Shown here in pieces: positions 1 to 11,875 of a stretch of 64,000 nt of DNA. Both the position numbers and the translations under genes were made by a program. The stretch lies in the NCBI RefSeq assembly GCF_003590095.1, contig NC_039483.1, positions 2,728,001 through 2,792,000 on the forward strand. The letters run 5' to 3'. The stretch is from Trichoplusia ni (lineage: Eukaryota; Arthropoda; Insecta; Lepidoptera; Noctuidae). Positions within the stretch are counted from its first letter, which is position 1. Every line of letters starts with the position of its first letter. Below the pieces are notes generated by a model. It ran no database searches and was not told where the DNA came from. It was given only the letters and a program-made list of their open reading frames with translations.

Positions 1-35
1 CTCGAATTTAATACGAATTTCCTTCATCCCCACAG

Positions 36-1044
36 CTACCCATCTCTAGAACTACAGACAGTACTGAAGGCACACCCGGGCACATGCATCTGCATCGAGC
101 ACGACCCGACCGCGCGGTACTTCGCCACCGGCTCTGCTGACGCCCTCGTCTCGTTGTGGGATGTAAATGAGTTAGCTTGTCTAAGAGTGTTCTCAAGGTA
201 ATGTATTGTCTTACAATTTGTAGACTTTCTGAATACTATTTACGTTAAAATTTTGAATAATTCACTTTAATATCAACTGTTTTGTCACTACATCAGTTAA
301 ATGTAAATTAAACCAGCATATTGGGTATCTGTGCATGTGATTTAAATGTTTGTGAAACCCCCAGCGACGTAAGATAAACTGCACGGATAGCCGAGTGGTT
401 CACATACCTAAATAAGCGAATATTTTTTGTTACAGACTAGAATGGCCAGTCCGCACGCTATCGTTTAGTTTCGACGGGCGCTTGCTCGCGTCAGCCAGTG
501 AAGACCACATCATTGACATAGGGGATACAGAAACTGGTAAGTAAATCATAAACAACGGCATATATAGTCTTTGTTTTTGTCTTTTACTTGATTTGACTTC
601 TAAACCTTTTTCTCTATATTGTAAGGGAGCATGTTATACTTGTATTTGTGTAGTCATCGGATAGCCTAGTGGTTAACGTCATCACGCCAAACTCACAGAG
701 CTCGATTCCTGCTTAGGACAGGCATTTGTGCGATCAAAGAATGCTTTTCCAAATTCCAAAATCTGACTGTTTTTGTGCATGTGACTTGAATGTTTGCAAA
801 ACTCCTAGCGACACATGCGGGGCTCATATTTTTTTAAACAAATAAAAGAATCAGTAACAATAATGCTGTGTGTTGTTGTTCAGGTGAGAAGGTAGCGGAG
901 ATCCCAGTGCAGGCGTCCACGTTCACGGTGGCGTGGCACCCGTCGCGCTACCTGGTGGCCTACGCCTGCGAGGACAAGGAGCCGCCCGAGAGGAAGCGCG
1001 ACGCCGGGAACCTCAAGCTGTGGGGGCTGCCCAACAACAGCTAG
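36..1044 (+). CDS. THOC3: THO complex subunit 3 (WD40), 3' three exons, partial
   Basis: Three exons join in frame: 36-197, 436-536 and 884-1044 (TAG). All have AG/GT borders. They give the last 140 residues of a WD40-repeat protein; the 5' exons lie left of the window. Diagnostic stretches are FATGSADALVSLWDV, then WPVRTLSFSFDGRLLASASEDH, read across the first splice, and the terminal FTVAWHP...LKLWGLPNNS. These match THOC3 (Tex1) closely, including the short tail after the last blade. The family member is a subunit of the nuclear THO complex, which couples transcription to mRNA export within TREX; that role is family knowledge. Both visible introns carry tRNA-derived SINE sequence. The last exon has much higher GC than the AT-rich flanks. 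Identity is secure; only the missing N-terminal part is unknown. Confidence 0.95.
325..415 (+). repeat. SINE fragments in THOC3 intron
   Basis: A SINE 3' part (TGTGCATGTGATT... to about 372) is followed at once by the tRNA-like head of another copy (GGATAGCCGAGTGG, 384-397). Both resemble the fuller copy at 645-835. They are truncated and carry no gene. Confidence 0.6.
645..835 (+). repeat. tRNA-derived SINE, nearly full length
   Basis: The head has a pol III A-box-like TAGCCTAGTGG and a B-box-like GAGCTCGATTCC at tRNA spacing. A body shared with the copies at 28808 and 55040 follows (TTTGTGCGATCAAAGAATGC, then TGTTTGCAAAACTCC...). It lies in the sense direction inside the last intron of THOC3. 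It is a SINE, not a tRNA gene, because no cloverleaf with acceptor pairing follows the B box. Confidence 0.75.
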
Positions 1045-2477
1045 GGACTAGCATCACTAGGCTGTATACTAGAGATGTTGATGGATAAAAACCCAACAAA
1101 AGCCCTAACATTCGCTGTGTGAGAAATAATAATAGTATTCCAACTTTCATACAACGCCATCTAGTCTCAAACTAAACAAAGCTTGTATTATGAGTACTAG
1201 ACAAATGATAAACATACTTATTATACCCAGAAACAGAATAAATAATCGCGTTTATCACACACACATTGGTTCGGGCCTCGTATCTGCGGTTTTTATAAAT
1301 CAATGTCTTCAAACCTCAAAGAAATGATGCTCAATGACTGAAGCGTTCAAGTTTTATGTTCATAACAAAGATTGACAAAGATAGTCGTTCAATATTGTAG
1401 TATATGTAAATCATCTTAGACCTATCAAAACCTTTTTTGAAAACTGACTACTATAGTTTCAAACGACAACTTACATCAAAAGTATTTCAGTAAGAACATG
1501 AGAATGGGTTATACATAAAAAGTCTTTGATCATTTTACTGATACAAAACACAAAAATGAACTTTATAATTGAGCTCTTAGGACATAATTTTACTTGTGGA
1601 ATGTTTTACATGAAACTTTTTCAATGTATAGGCATTTCATTAGTCGATAGTAAATTCGTATGTAAGTTTAATTAAGGTTTAAAATAAAACTAGAAAGTTA
1701 TACTTGGTTTTTTATTATATTATCACAGTAACCCATATATACATACAATATAAGTTCATAACTAGTAATTACACAACAAATTAAATTAATTATAATATTC
1801 GAGGTCAACTGGTTATAAAAGAACTGAATATTTTTAATAAAATAACTCCCGAATACTAAACCTTATATCTGTCTCTATTCGCGACTGTCAGGAGACAATT
1901 CGGTTATACGGGGTGTTGCCTATGTTTATTTTGTGATGTTTTTTAAAAAATACTTAAAGATATATCTAGGTTTCAAACAAAAAAAATCCTCAAATTAGTA
2001 TTGCAGTAGTTTACTTAGCATCATTAACAGGATAAGTTAGATTAGTGACGTCATAAACGTCCACTTCTGAATTTAATTACCGTAAAACAGGGTGAATAGA
2101 GTTTCAAGGGCTAAATAGAAGTTATTATTATTTTGGGGGTTTCATGAATATTTTCTTACACAAAAATGCTTAAACACAATTATTTAATGAAATACTTGAG
2201 AATTTTCATATAATCTTTATATTTGGTCTTGTTAAACGGCCAAATTTTAGTAAAAACTCTGGTTCTATCCACCCCAAAACAGCCTCTATTCACCCTGTTT
2301 TACCGTACCCATTAATTTTTAAATTGTTCGCAAAGAAGCAATTTACGGGTATAACATTTGACCAGGCTTTTTTACCCAGCTGTGAGACTGAACCAGGTTT
2401 CTACTAACCTGATATTTCCTTACATTGACTGACTACCAAACAGTTAACATACCCAGTCATATCTACTTGTACAGTAT
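1045..2477. other. THOC3-NDOR1 convergent intergenic / 3' UTRs
   Basis: This AT-rich stretch between two convergent genes has no ORF of note. An AATAAA at 1237-1242 is the likely poly(A) signal of THOC3 and would give a 3' UTR of about 220 nt. Minus-strand AATAAA hexamers, for example at 1925-1930, could serve NDOR1. A TA-flanked MITE fills 2080-2305. Confidence 0.55.
2080..2305. mobile_element. MITE with 22-bp terminal inverted repeats and TA duplication
   Basis: The left end (2080-2101, starting CCGTAAAACAGGG) and the reverse complement of the right end (2284-2305) differ at one position in 22. Each end is flanked by TA (2078-2079 and 2306-2307), the Tc1/mariner-type target duplication. 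The 226-bp interior is AT-rich and non-coding. The TIR and duplication are seen directly; the mariner-type assignment is inferred from the TA. Confidence 0.8.
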
Positions 2478-5400
2478 TCACCAGGCTTCCACTTGGAACC
2501 TGCCTTCGGTCTCCAACCTCTTCATAAAGGCCTTGGCGTCGTCCAGGGCGTGTCCTCCTGTCTTGCACAGCACGTCCTCTATGAACGCGTCCCGGACGTT
2601 GTCTGGCATGTTCTTAGCGTTGCCAGATATGTAGATGTAGGCGTTGTTGTTGATAAGTTGCCAGTGTAGCTCTCTGTGCTCCGCGATTTTGTGTTGGACG
2701 TAACTGTTGGGGTTAGAATCGTATAATTTTTTTGTTAAAGAAGGTGGTTAAAGAATATAAAAAAGCAGACAGGATATCCGTTCGTAAACAAGAGGTGTGG
2801 CTCAAGAAATTGATTGATGTTTTGTAAATTTCAAGTAAGGAGTCGTTTTTTATCAAGTTGGCTTTTAAAAATTGGTGCATGATAATAAATTATAATAATC
2901 CGTAAACTTCGCTCCGTAAGAATTAGAGTGTGTCATGTACTTTTATCAATATCCCTTCATAGACGAGGCAACTCAAATGTAAAATACACGCAATTTTACA
3001 CCTCAAGCATTTACGGCTACATTGTAAAAATGCCTTAGCAGCCTTACATGATTTTTTGAACTAATGACACTTACATTCACCACAAAATATCAAAACACAA
3101 GTACTGGAGAACAGCCAGATAAAGGCATATATAACCATCATTGCCTGTTTACAAATAATAACAACAACAGAAAAACACTTACACTTTATTCTCCTGATCT
3201 CTAGAGAAAGCACAGTAGAGAGTCAACTTCTTCTCCTCTACAAGTCTCTCCAATTCCTCCTTGCAATGGAAGTCCTTATCTTTGTACCTGCAGCCGAAGA
3301 CCAGGTGCAGGACATCCTTATCAGCCGTCTGCTGTACCTCTCTCTCTTGGATGAGACTCCTGAAGGGAGCTAGCCCGGTGCCAGGGCCTATCAGAATGTG
3401 AGGGATTTTCTGAAAGAGGAACGAAACATTTTACATACGTGTGAAAATATGTTTGCATATTTTGTGACATGGCTTTATTGAAAACAAAAGCAATAACGGA
3501 TTTGGAAAAAAATAACTGTAAAGTGCTCCAGTACAAATTTTGATTACCAAACATTGTGCATAAAACCATTAAAATGTTAAAAGTATTTTCATAACTTAAC
3601 CCAGAAAATACACTAAATATGTAGCAACATCTTTATGAACATAACGATTACTTAAACACCGAATTCACACCATTCACAAAGCCGATAAGATCCAGAATCC
3701 AATACGCATTCATTTTACTTATTTGAACTTTCATGTACAATTGTGGTACAATAGGCGAATTAAATGCCGCAAGGGATTATCTACAAGTAAACCTTTGGGT
3801 CAAATGGAGAAGCAGCTGGAATAGGTACAACATTACAATACGAAAAAATTAAAGTACTACCTACATCTAACAATGGACATTTATGAATGATTCATCTCTC
3901 AAAAGTACTTACAACATCGCTCGGGAACGCAAGACTCCCAGTCTTCACCCACCCATAGACCTTGTCTCCAACTTGGAGACATTTCAGCCAGTTCGAAGCC
4001 AGCCCTTGTCTTGGTTTCTTCATCTTAGTATTGTACTGAACCACGGCGACTAGCAACTCTATGTTCTGCCCTTCTGAGGGTAGGGCGCTGCTAGCAATGG
4101 AGAAGGACCGCGGTTTGATAGTCGAGAATAACTCGAACAACACTTCGAGGCTTAGTTTTGAAGCTGATTTGTGGAAGTCGTGAAGCACCTGAAGTCAAAA
4201 TAAGTATGCTTATAAAACATTAAATAAATTGATACGGTTTTATAGTATGCAAGTACTTTATAGAGTTGTTTTGCACTGCCTGTGCTTGATACGGTAGGTC
4301 CGGGGATGGGTGACCATCGAGTAGTGAGTCAGTGTTTCAGAATGCACGTAAAATTGTGGTTGCTGTCTGTCATTAATACATCTTTGAAAGTTGTTAAGGG
4401 TAGTCAGAAGCTAGAAAGTCTGACAACCAGTCTTACTAAAGGGTATCGTGTTGCCCAGGTAACTGGCTTTAGGAGTTCAGATAGGCAGTTGCTCCTTATC
4501 CCATTCGCTGCCGATCTAAAGAGTAACAATATTACCCAGTTGCCGCCATACTGTACTATGCAGCCCGCCCATCGGCGGTCCCGGCATCTTAATTATGTAT
4601 TTTTGCCCGCCCATTGGCGTTTTCGGCATGAAGCTGCAGATTCCGACATGAATCGTTTGATATCGCATCCAAAAAAATCCTAGAAAATGCTATTAATTTG
4701 ACTTAAGATAACGCGAACGCATAATATAAGCCTTCATTGCTTTTATCAGCCAGCCCTTTGTTTTGGCCCGGCCGACCGGCAGAAGTGCCGGCCGGCTGTC
4801 TGGGACGTTTTAGGCCAAAATAAACCCTGCCGAAGGGTTTTTTTTTAAGTAAGAGGCGTTCCAAATGTTTTTTCTTAGTATTTTTTCACAACTTAATCAG
4901 AACTTTCTGTTGATCAATGTTTCGAAGGTTTTACACCTTTATGTGAAATAGATGATAACACTTTATTTTTATACACGAAATTCATGCTTAAGAAGTAGCG
5001 AGCAGAGTTTTTACATAACTTAATAATAGCCGTTAGTCGTACTAAAATTTACAAAAGTTTAGGACCTCTGATATAAAATCTTGCCTTTTTTCAAAACTTC
5101 AAATATCAGCAGGCCATTTGAGTTGCAAATCAATATTAATAAAACAAATCATTACACATTATCTCATTACTTTCTGACGTTATTTCGTAAAGTTATTGCA
5201 GTTTAAAATCAAACCGCCCATGGGCGGTCTCGGCGTGAAAGTTAAAAAAAATTGCCCGCCGATGGGCGGGCTCGGCACTGAATGGGTTATACAACACTGG
5301 TACTTAGTTGTATCCAGTTAGACTAGAAGCCGACTTTTTCTTTACTTTATTAGTATAATAACTATATTCAAGAACGGTGTTTATTCTTAATAATAATAAT

Positions 5401-8400
5401 TCTTTGACAATATTTATCTTTTCTTCCAATGCATCTTACCTCAAGCACAGTCCTCTTCGGCCTCCGACTGTAATTAAGCCACTCCTCCTGCCCCTCCGGG
5501 GAGCTGAGCTCTATACACTTGTCTCTCTCTAACGCGTCCTCCGACACCTGCCCTAGAAGAGAGAAGACGTACTGCGTTGGGTAGCAGCGCAGGTCCCAGT
5601 ACTGTTCTGCTATCTCGTATATTGTGTGAGGTTGTTGCAGGAATTCTGGTACTGGCATGTCTGAAAAGAACCGCGATATAGACGCCTTATAACTTTGTGT
5701 TCGGAAGAATAAATCGTTGTCAAATAAACATAGTAGGTCATTTCTCACACTCATTTGTCTATGTTTGTTGTTAATCATTTCACTTTTTTGTTCGAAATAG
5801 GCAATTAAAGATATTAATTTGCCTTTTGAAAAGATAAAGTTTAGTGTATTGTACCAAGCAGTATCTTACAAAAGTTACGTGTCGAAACCTTTCATTACAA
5901 TTAAAATATCTGTTTTTTTTTTAATATTATGAGTACATAAATTATTAGATGAGTAGATAAATAACTTCTGATAAAAATACAACGTAGTCCTTGGTGACTG
6001 ACTTATTTTCTGCCGCAGAAAGTCTCCTTCAGAAAATAAGTCGGTCGAAAATAATTGAAGGGGGGAGGTGACATAGGCAAACATAATAATAACACATATT
6101 TTTATAAAATGATTTATTTTATTCGTCTTCCTGCCAGCCGTCCTCGTTGCTAAGGAACCTCCTCTTGGCGGCAGTGTTCATGTAGGGCCGCAGCGCCCAC
6201 TCGGTGTCGGCGGCGTCTAACGCGTCCAGAGTGCCTAATTTTATTTCATAAAGCTTCATCTGGAAGCGAGGACCGATCTCTGAAAGCTCGATTTCTTTGC
6301 CGGCCTGAAAAGAGGAAATTTAATAAGAAAAAAATAGATACATTTAAAGTAGTAAGCAACTTAATTGTCAATTGCATCATTTTTATTTAAAACTTATCAA
6401 TCTATTAATTTACATTTTTAAGCAAATTAATTATTTAATGTAAGAGCAGGTCTTTAAATGTGCAATACATGTATAATACAGTCTGCCAGACTGAGATACG
6501 GCCCAAGCATGATTGAATTAATCTTTATTTTTGCTCTAATAAAACTATACCTTTCTATAAGTGTGTTGTCTAAAGCATATGTAGTCATCATTGTTAGCGA
6601 ATGTGATCACTCGCTTCGAGTCAGGTTTCGGCACCGGGAACAAATACTTCAAAATACTCATGGTCCTCAAACCTGGGAACAATTAAAGAAAATCATGATA
6701 AAAGAATAAAAAACCTACATTTTTTTATTTACATGGCATTTTCTAAATAAATTTCCAAACTTTTCCACAATATTTATAGCAAACACTGAATAACTCAATA
6801 TGCACTGCAATAACAATAATTTGTGGTCTCTGAATAAATGATTGCAATAATCATTTTTGAACCAAAAACTTGTTACAAAGCATATTGATCCTAAGCAGTT
6901 GCTTGAATAAATGATGTGCTAGCATAATAAATTATATAATTAATTTGTCTTTACAATTTATCATATCACTGTGTCCCACACACAGTGGGCTAGAGGAAAA
7001 AAATATCATTATACGCACTAGCAGCTGATGTGTGGTTTCTGTGAAATTTCTCATGAACATTATCAGAAAATACAACAAATCAATCCTTATAACTCACCTA
7101 AGTCAGTCTTAAAGTTATGGAATACAAGATGTGGGAACTGCTCGCTCATAGGCCCGATGTCGGGGATATCGTGACGCATCACAACTCCTGACAGAGTGAA
7201 GGATGCTGTTGGTCCATAGGGGAGGTGGCAGATTACCTGAGGAGATAAAATGTTAATTATGATATTGATATTTATTTAAGTAATTAAAAATGAATTGATG
7301 ATAATGATAAATTTAGATTATGGTCTTTAATATGAATGGTAACTGTTTCAGTTACCCCAAAAACTGGGCTAATGATAGTGAACCTAAAATTTCCTCAATT
7401 TAAAATTACTTGTTTGCAACAGCAAATGTGTCTTCTATACTTCACTAAAACACAATAGATTTTTATAAAAAGCTGGGATGAGCTAGAATATGTTTGTAAA
7501 TGTAGTAATGAAGCATATATATGTATATTTTGCTCCACCTGTCATTTTCATGTATTTTTTTATTATTAAATACAATTTTTATACAAAGTCCAGTTTCATT
7601 AGCCGTCTTAACTCACCAAACTATCAGGAACACCTCTATGTTCATGCACCACAATAAAGTCTGTGACCTCATTAGCCCGGCAAGCATGTATCAGCTGAGA
7701 CATCTCATAACCACCACGGTTCATGCGCTGACTATTTGGGAATATTAACCTGAAAGTAAGGTGAGTGTTTATAAAATGCTGGGAATTCAATTAGAATAAC
7801 AATCTAGGAAAATGTATGATTCTATTTAGGACATTGTTTAGTTAATAAATAAACTCTATTATATAATTAACTTTTCAAGATGAGATAAGAAATATAAATC
7901 TTTCTCCGGCACTTATAACAAAGTCAAGTGGTAATTCATTAATTCATAATTTATTGTAGGGTAAAACTCATGAGTAATTTTAATTAATCACCCCCACATA
8001 AATTACAGTTATTATACTGATAATGAACAAAATTCAATTGAAGTTGTCCATCACAGATACTAAAAGTTCAATTTTTTTGGTACTTTGTAACTAGTTAGGA
8101 GACAGATCTGGATGGCATGCAATTGGGGAAGCCTATGTCCAGCAGTGGATGATGATGATGAAGCAACAAGTTTATAAAATATGCTTTACCAACCTAAGTT
8201 CCTTAACAAACATCTTGAGCCTGGCACTGGGCTCCCTGGAAGTGGTGATCATGATCTTGGGGTCTTCAACACCAGCGTATCTGTATTCATCATCCTGTGA
8301 GCTTAATGTATTGGCACCGCCACTGAACCCACCAATCACTGCTGCTCTTTCAGGCCCTGCAATGTTTTAGTGTTTGGATGTAGACTAGAATAGATTATTT

Positions 8401-10719
8401 CATGACTTAATTATATTTATACTGCTTTGCTTAGCTAAATAATGAAAATATGGCGACTTTTTTATTTCAAGTTAAGAATGACTCAGGTTGTGCAGTACAA
8501 TCAACGAAAAAGCTTACTTAGTAGCAGCTTAGGGCGAAAATATTGACATATTTAGCCAAGTAAGCGAAATCTTAGGTTATAACTGTTTGTTTCAATCAAT
8601 TCTAGAGAAAGATATTAATAAATGAGCATTTAAAACTTACCTTTATCTTCATAATCTATTCTCTTCTGTAGTGCGAGAGCCTCCTTTCTTAAATCTCCGT
8701 GAATTGGTATGTTTTCTTCTAAACACTTTTTCAACTGATCCTTTTTCGCTTGTATGTTCTTTTGCTTGTCTTCTACCGACTTTCTGTACAAGTACTCGCG
8801 GCGCAAACGCGCCTGCCTTCGCAGCATTTTGTATTTTTAGTATAACTATTTATTATTTTACGTAAAATAAAGTATTTTTATTTTATAAACATCACGCACT
8901 CCAAGACGAAGGCGCTGCGTGACAGTTTGGCACGTGTTGTTTTGACACTGACAGTTTGCGTTTAGTTACCTAGCAGTTGTATCATCCATACTTGGTTAAA
9001 GGATTAGATTTAAATAAAACATTTTCACGCTATTACTTTAATTAACTTGCAAAAATACTATTTTTTTTAATTACTACTGTTGTAAATGTTAACTACATCT
9101 TCAACAGTAGTCATTAAAGTTTAATGGTAAAAGCGTCTATGCAGTTAAAGTTTTCATCGGTAATAAACTAAACGCATTTATAGGAGCGTTTACAAAGGAA
9201 GTTTTGGAATAGTAAAAAAAATAACATTAGATTTAAAAAACATAGTAAACAAAAAATTACAAAATTAAAAGAAAAAACTTACCATTGTGCAGTTCTTCAA
9301 CTATCAAATTGTAATGAGGTTTAATATCAATATTGTGCTCATCAAATATACTGAATAGGTCTTCTATATCCTCTTTACTGTTGCGTGGTCGAATATTGAA
9401 AACATCGCCTGGTTTATAATTGATTCTTTTATCATTGGTTGTTCTTAAAGTCATTAATCTAACATCCTAAAATATTTCAAAAATGTTGATAAGGTACCAT
9501 TTTGAGATAAAATTGGGTAATTAAATAATTATCAATGGTCATTGTTTACATACGTTGTTTTGTATTTTACAGATAATATTTTTGTAGAGATAAGGTCTAT
9601 ACCTTAAATAGTTAAAATATTTCCTTTCAAATAGCATAAAATACTTGGAAGTTTAGGATTATTCCCAGTATCTTACTGATTTCAACCATCAATTTACCCA
9701 TCAATAAAATATCTCTATCACTATCAAAATGGTCCAGATATATAAGCAAGAGATAACACACATACATATCACTTAAAAAAAATTCCTTCTATATATATTA
9801 GCTTGATAAATAGTAACTTAGTAATCAAGAACATACTTGAAAATGTGTTTCATCTGTGGTCCGCACATTCTTCTCCAATTCAAACAAAGTAGAATCTATA
9901 AAATGGTCCTTGGCCCCTTTAGCAAAATATATATCATCTGTCAAGCCTATACATACACTCTTCTCTTCACATTTTTGTAAAGACACTTTCCATCTTGGTA
10001 TAAAAGTAGTTTTTATATTGTCCGTCTGTATGTGTGGGTAGTACTGTTTTAATATAGCTAAGTACTGTTTTAGCCAGGGGGCCATCACAGCATCATGGCC
10101 CATGTCATGCTGGTAGTCACAAAGCCCTGTAACAAAATTAAAAAAAAAAGTTTATACTCATGACTGTAAGATTAGAGGTCTGTTCCAAATTTAAGGGTAC
10201 AGATAAACTGCTTACTTTTATCTTGATAAATAGTCAAATGATACAGATATCATGATTTGTTTTCGTATGATAAGTAATCTAACATGATTTCTCACCAGTG
10301 CATTTTAGAAATTCAAATTTTAAATGTTAATTACCTATGTCGAGTAACGGCGTTGCCCCCAGCTGCAGCAGCCGCTTGTGAAGCTTTTTTCCAGCAAAAT
10401 TGAACTTTAAATACGAAGAATCACCCAAACCGAGAACACCAAATTTTAACCTCACTAATGAATTCGAAGGCAGGCTTTTCCGCAGCAGAAACTTCCAGAA
10501 CCTCTTCATATTGTCCGGCTCATCTCCCTGGCCGGAAGTTGCACACACAAATATAGCAAATTCCTCTTTAATAAGCCTAGATATCGGATAATCGTCCATG
10601 GCTTGGACCGGCCCACGAAATCCTAAAACCTTTGTTATCCGCCATATTCTTTCAGCGATTTCTTGAGCGGTGTAGGTCTGGCTGCCGTACAGCACGACAA
10701 GTCTTGGTTGTTCACTCAT
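2478..10719 (-). CDS. NDOR1: NADPH-dependent diflavin oxidoreductase 1 (Tah18-type)
   Basis: Seven exons: 10719-10335, 10126-9837, 9466-9283, 5660-5440, 4188-3913, 3409-3183 and 2703-2478. They sum to 1,809 nt, 603 codons with the TGA, so 602 aa; human NDOR1 is about the same length. Residues 8-20 (VVLYGSQTYTAQE) form the FMN phosphate loop of a flavodoxin domain, with ATSGQGDEPDN further on. RSFSIAS at 387-393 binds FAD. IGPGTGLAPFRS from 459 and the later FGCRYKDKDF and YIYISGNAKNMP form the NADPH-binding module. The chain ends in the family's aromatic VEAW. The enzyme passes electrons from NADPH to the anamorsin/Dre2 Fe-S protein in cytosolic Fe-S assembly (family knowledge). Intron 3 (5661-9282) contains the whole IMP4 coding region on the same strand, and intron 4 contains a nested transposon. 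Confidence 0.95.
4280..5335 (+). repeat. Lepidopteran interspersed repeat, split by a MITE
   Basis: 4280-4499 and 5287-5335 are two halves of one dispersed repeat, antisense inside NDOR1 intron 4. The right half (AACACTGGTACTTAGTTG...GACTAGAAGCCGAC) continues the left half directly once the insert at 4500-5286 is removed. A related end (TTGGAAGCCGACCCCAACAT...) recurs at 11818-11875. The left half gives a 133-aa ORF fragment that reads through into the insert, so it is not a gene. Class is uncertain; it is probably LINE-derived. Confidence 0.65.
4500..5286. mobile_element. piggyBac-type MITE with TTAT target duplication
   Basis: The left end CCCATTCGCTGCCGATC and the reverse complement of the right end, CCCATTCAGTGCCGAGC, match at 14 of 17 positions. 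Both begin with CCC and abut a TTAT duplication (4496-4499 and 5287-5290). Subterminal copies of GCCCGCCCATYGGCGG occur in both orientations at each end. CCC-starting TIRs at a TTAA-like tetranucleotide are the hallmark of piggyBac elements. The 787-bp interior encodes no transposase, so it is non-autonomous. The host repeat reads continuously across the insertion point, which confirms the borders. Confidence 0.82.
6113..6123 (-). other. IMP4 poly(A) signals overlapping its stop codon
   Basis: On the minus strand two AATAAA hexamers share a base (6118-6123 and 6113-6118); the first contains the TAA stop (GAA TAA AAT AAA). Cleavage 10-30 nt downstream would leave a very short 3' UTR, still inside NDOR1 intron 3. 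The hexamers are seen; their use is inferred. Confidence 0.6.
6119..8827 (-). CDS. IMP4: U3 small nucleolar ribonucleoprotein IMP4 (Brix domain)
   Basis: Six exons: 8827-8641, 8356-8194, 7749-7617, 7236-7098, 6672-6551 and 6304-6119. They total 930 nt, 309 aa plus TAA, slightly longer than human IMP4. The N-terminus MLRRQARLRREYLYRK is the typical basic, helical IMP4 start. The Brix core follows: ITTSREPSARLKMFVKEL, then QRMNRGGYE, FIVVHEHRGVPD, VMRHDIPDIGPMSE, VITFANNDDYI, and ELSEIGPRFQMKLYEIKLGT near the end. With IMP3 and MPP10 it acts in the nucleolar U3 processome on 18S rRNA (family knowledge). The gene lies complete within NDOR1 intron 3 on the same strand. Intron 2 holds an antisense LINE tail. 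The donor of exon 2 was placed at CTTAG|GTTGGT because only this keeps the RLIFPNSQR reading. Confidence 0.96.
8106..8163 (+). repeat. LINE 3' end with (ATG)n tail in IMP4 intron 2
   Basis: The plus strand reads GEAYVQQW just before a run of ATG/GAT triplets. This is the carboxyl end of a lepidopteran non-LTR retrotransposon ORF followed by its triplet-repeat tail. The same end occurs at 17930-18005, and on the other strand near 20165, 27770 and 36000. The copy is heavily 5'-truncated. Confidence 0.7.
8828..9282. promoter_or_regulatory. IMP4 promoter region inside NDOR1 intron 3
   Basis: The space upstream of the IMP4 start and downstream of NDOR1 exon 3 holds TGACAGTTTGG (8930-8940), CACGTG (8941 region) and TGACACTGACAGTTTGCG (8943-8960) within about 130 bp of the ATG. 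No TATA box was obvious. TGACAG copies also occur near other starts in this window. Promoter role is inferred from position. Confidence 0.45.
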
Positions 10720-11184
10720 TCTATTAAAAGACTACTTTACTATATGAGGTACAAACAAATACAATTGCTATCAGCTGTTTTGACAAACCATGACGTTTCG
10801 ATTATCGTGCTTGACTTTGACAGACCACAGAAATGTTCCGTGATACGGAATAGCTGTTTCATTTTTGTTTCTAATTAGTGTTTAAAATGTTTTGTAATAC
10901 AAAAGGAAAACTTTGTTGTTTTGTCAAGTTGTGGTTAGTTTATTTTTTAAATAATAAGAATGATTTGTGCTTTTATGAACGGAGATTCTATGGTGAATTA
11001 TTTAAATTGCAGCTACCGAAGATATTTCAATGCATTTTCACAATGGTCACCTGTTTTGGTACTCCAGTAAACAGCCAACTAGTAACAGTATGAGTTAAGT
11101 TGAACCTCGCTATCAGTATTTACCTACTAAAAGTATTATAGGTACGTAGCTATAGGTAGGTGCTTAGCTGTATTGTGTGGGCAA

Positions 11185-11440
11185 GGGTAAAAACCGGTCA
11201 AGTGCGAGTCAGATTCGCAACAGGGTTTCGTACAAATGAGGCATAGAACAACAAATTTACAAAAAATTACGCCGCTACCGTCACTTTTAAAATTGTTGAC
11301 TGTAACGACCAATATTTTACCTAGATATTTATTGACGGTAAAAGTTATCCAGCCTGGTGACAGTTGGATAGACAGCGCTTCCTTAGAAATGGGGTTACGT
11401 TTCACCCTTTGCGTACGGATCCCTAAAGAAGGAAGAAGGA
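11185..11440 (+). repeat. Degenerate lepidopteran repeat (CCGGTCAAGTGCGAGTCAGA type)
   Basis: It opens with ACCGGTCAAGTGCGAGTCAG and later reads GTACGGATCCCTAAAG, the two ends of a repeat very common in moth and butterfly genomes. The ORFs on either strand are fragments of this repeat. Recognition is from memory of the family, not from a second copy here. Confidence 0.55.
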
Positions 11441-11817
11441 AGCTAAGTACATGATTTCATTAGCACCCTATTGCTAAAAAACTGGAGACCCTCTGCTTGT
11501 GACCTTATCATGAAGTTCAGGCCCATCATGGGCACTCAATCGCGCTATCTCCCTTATTGCCCGCCTAATGTACCAAGTGTACCAACCTACTTACACGTAG
11601 CGTAGGCAGCTGATTATATATTTTTAAATAAATGAAAACATTAATATTATGACTCTAGTTATCATTTTATTTTTTTGCAAAATTTGCGTTGACTAATTGT
11701 ATGCAAGTGTCATTTCTAAAAATAAATGTTTTTTTTTTTCAATACCCCTAACTGTTGAGACATTTGCAATGCTACTTATATATGTGGTCTAGTGCTTAAA
11801 CGCTATCTAAATTTATG

Positions 11818-11875
11818 TTAGGTTGGAAGCCGACCCCAACATAGCTGGGAAAATGCTAGCCCGGTGATGATGATC
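11818..11875 (+). repeat. Repeat 3' end with GATGAT tail
   Basis: The stretch reads TTGGAAGCCGACCCCAACAT, then AGCTGGGAAAA, and ends in GATGATGAT. It matches the right end of the repeat at 5287-5335 and supplies the tail missing there. Confidence 0.55.

Noticed and set aside
655..720. Possible tRNA gene (A and B boxes)
   Set aside because: The same head and body recur at 28808 and 55040, and no acceptor stem pairs. It is a SINE.
4282..4683. 133-aa ORF on the plus strand
   Set aside because: It reads from a dispersed repeat into a MITE inserted in it, so it cannot be an ancient gene.
10878..11093. 71-aa ORF upstream of NDOR1
   Set aside because: Low-complexity Phe/Cys/Lys-rich reading of AT-rich DNA, with no domain.
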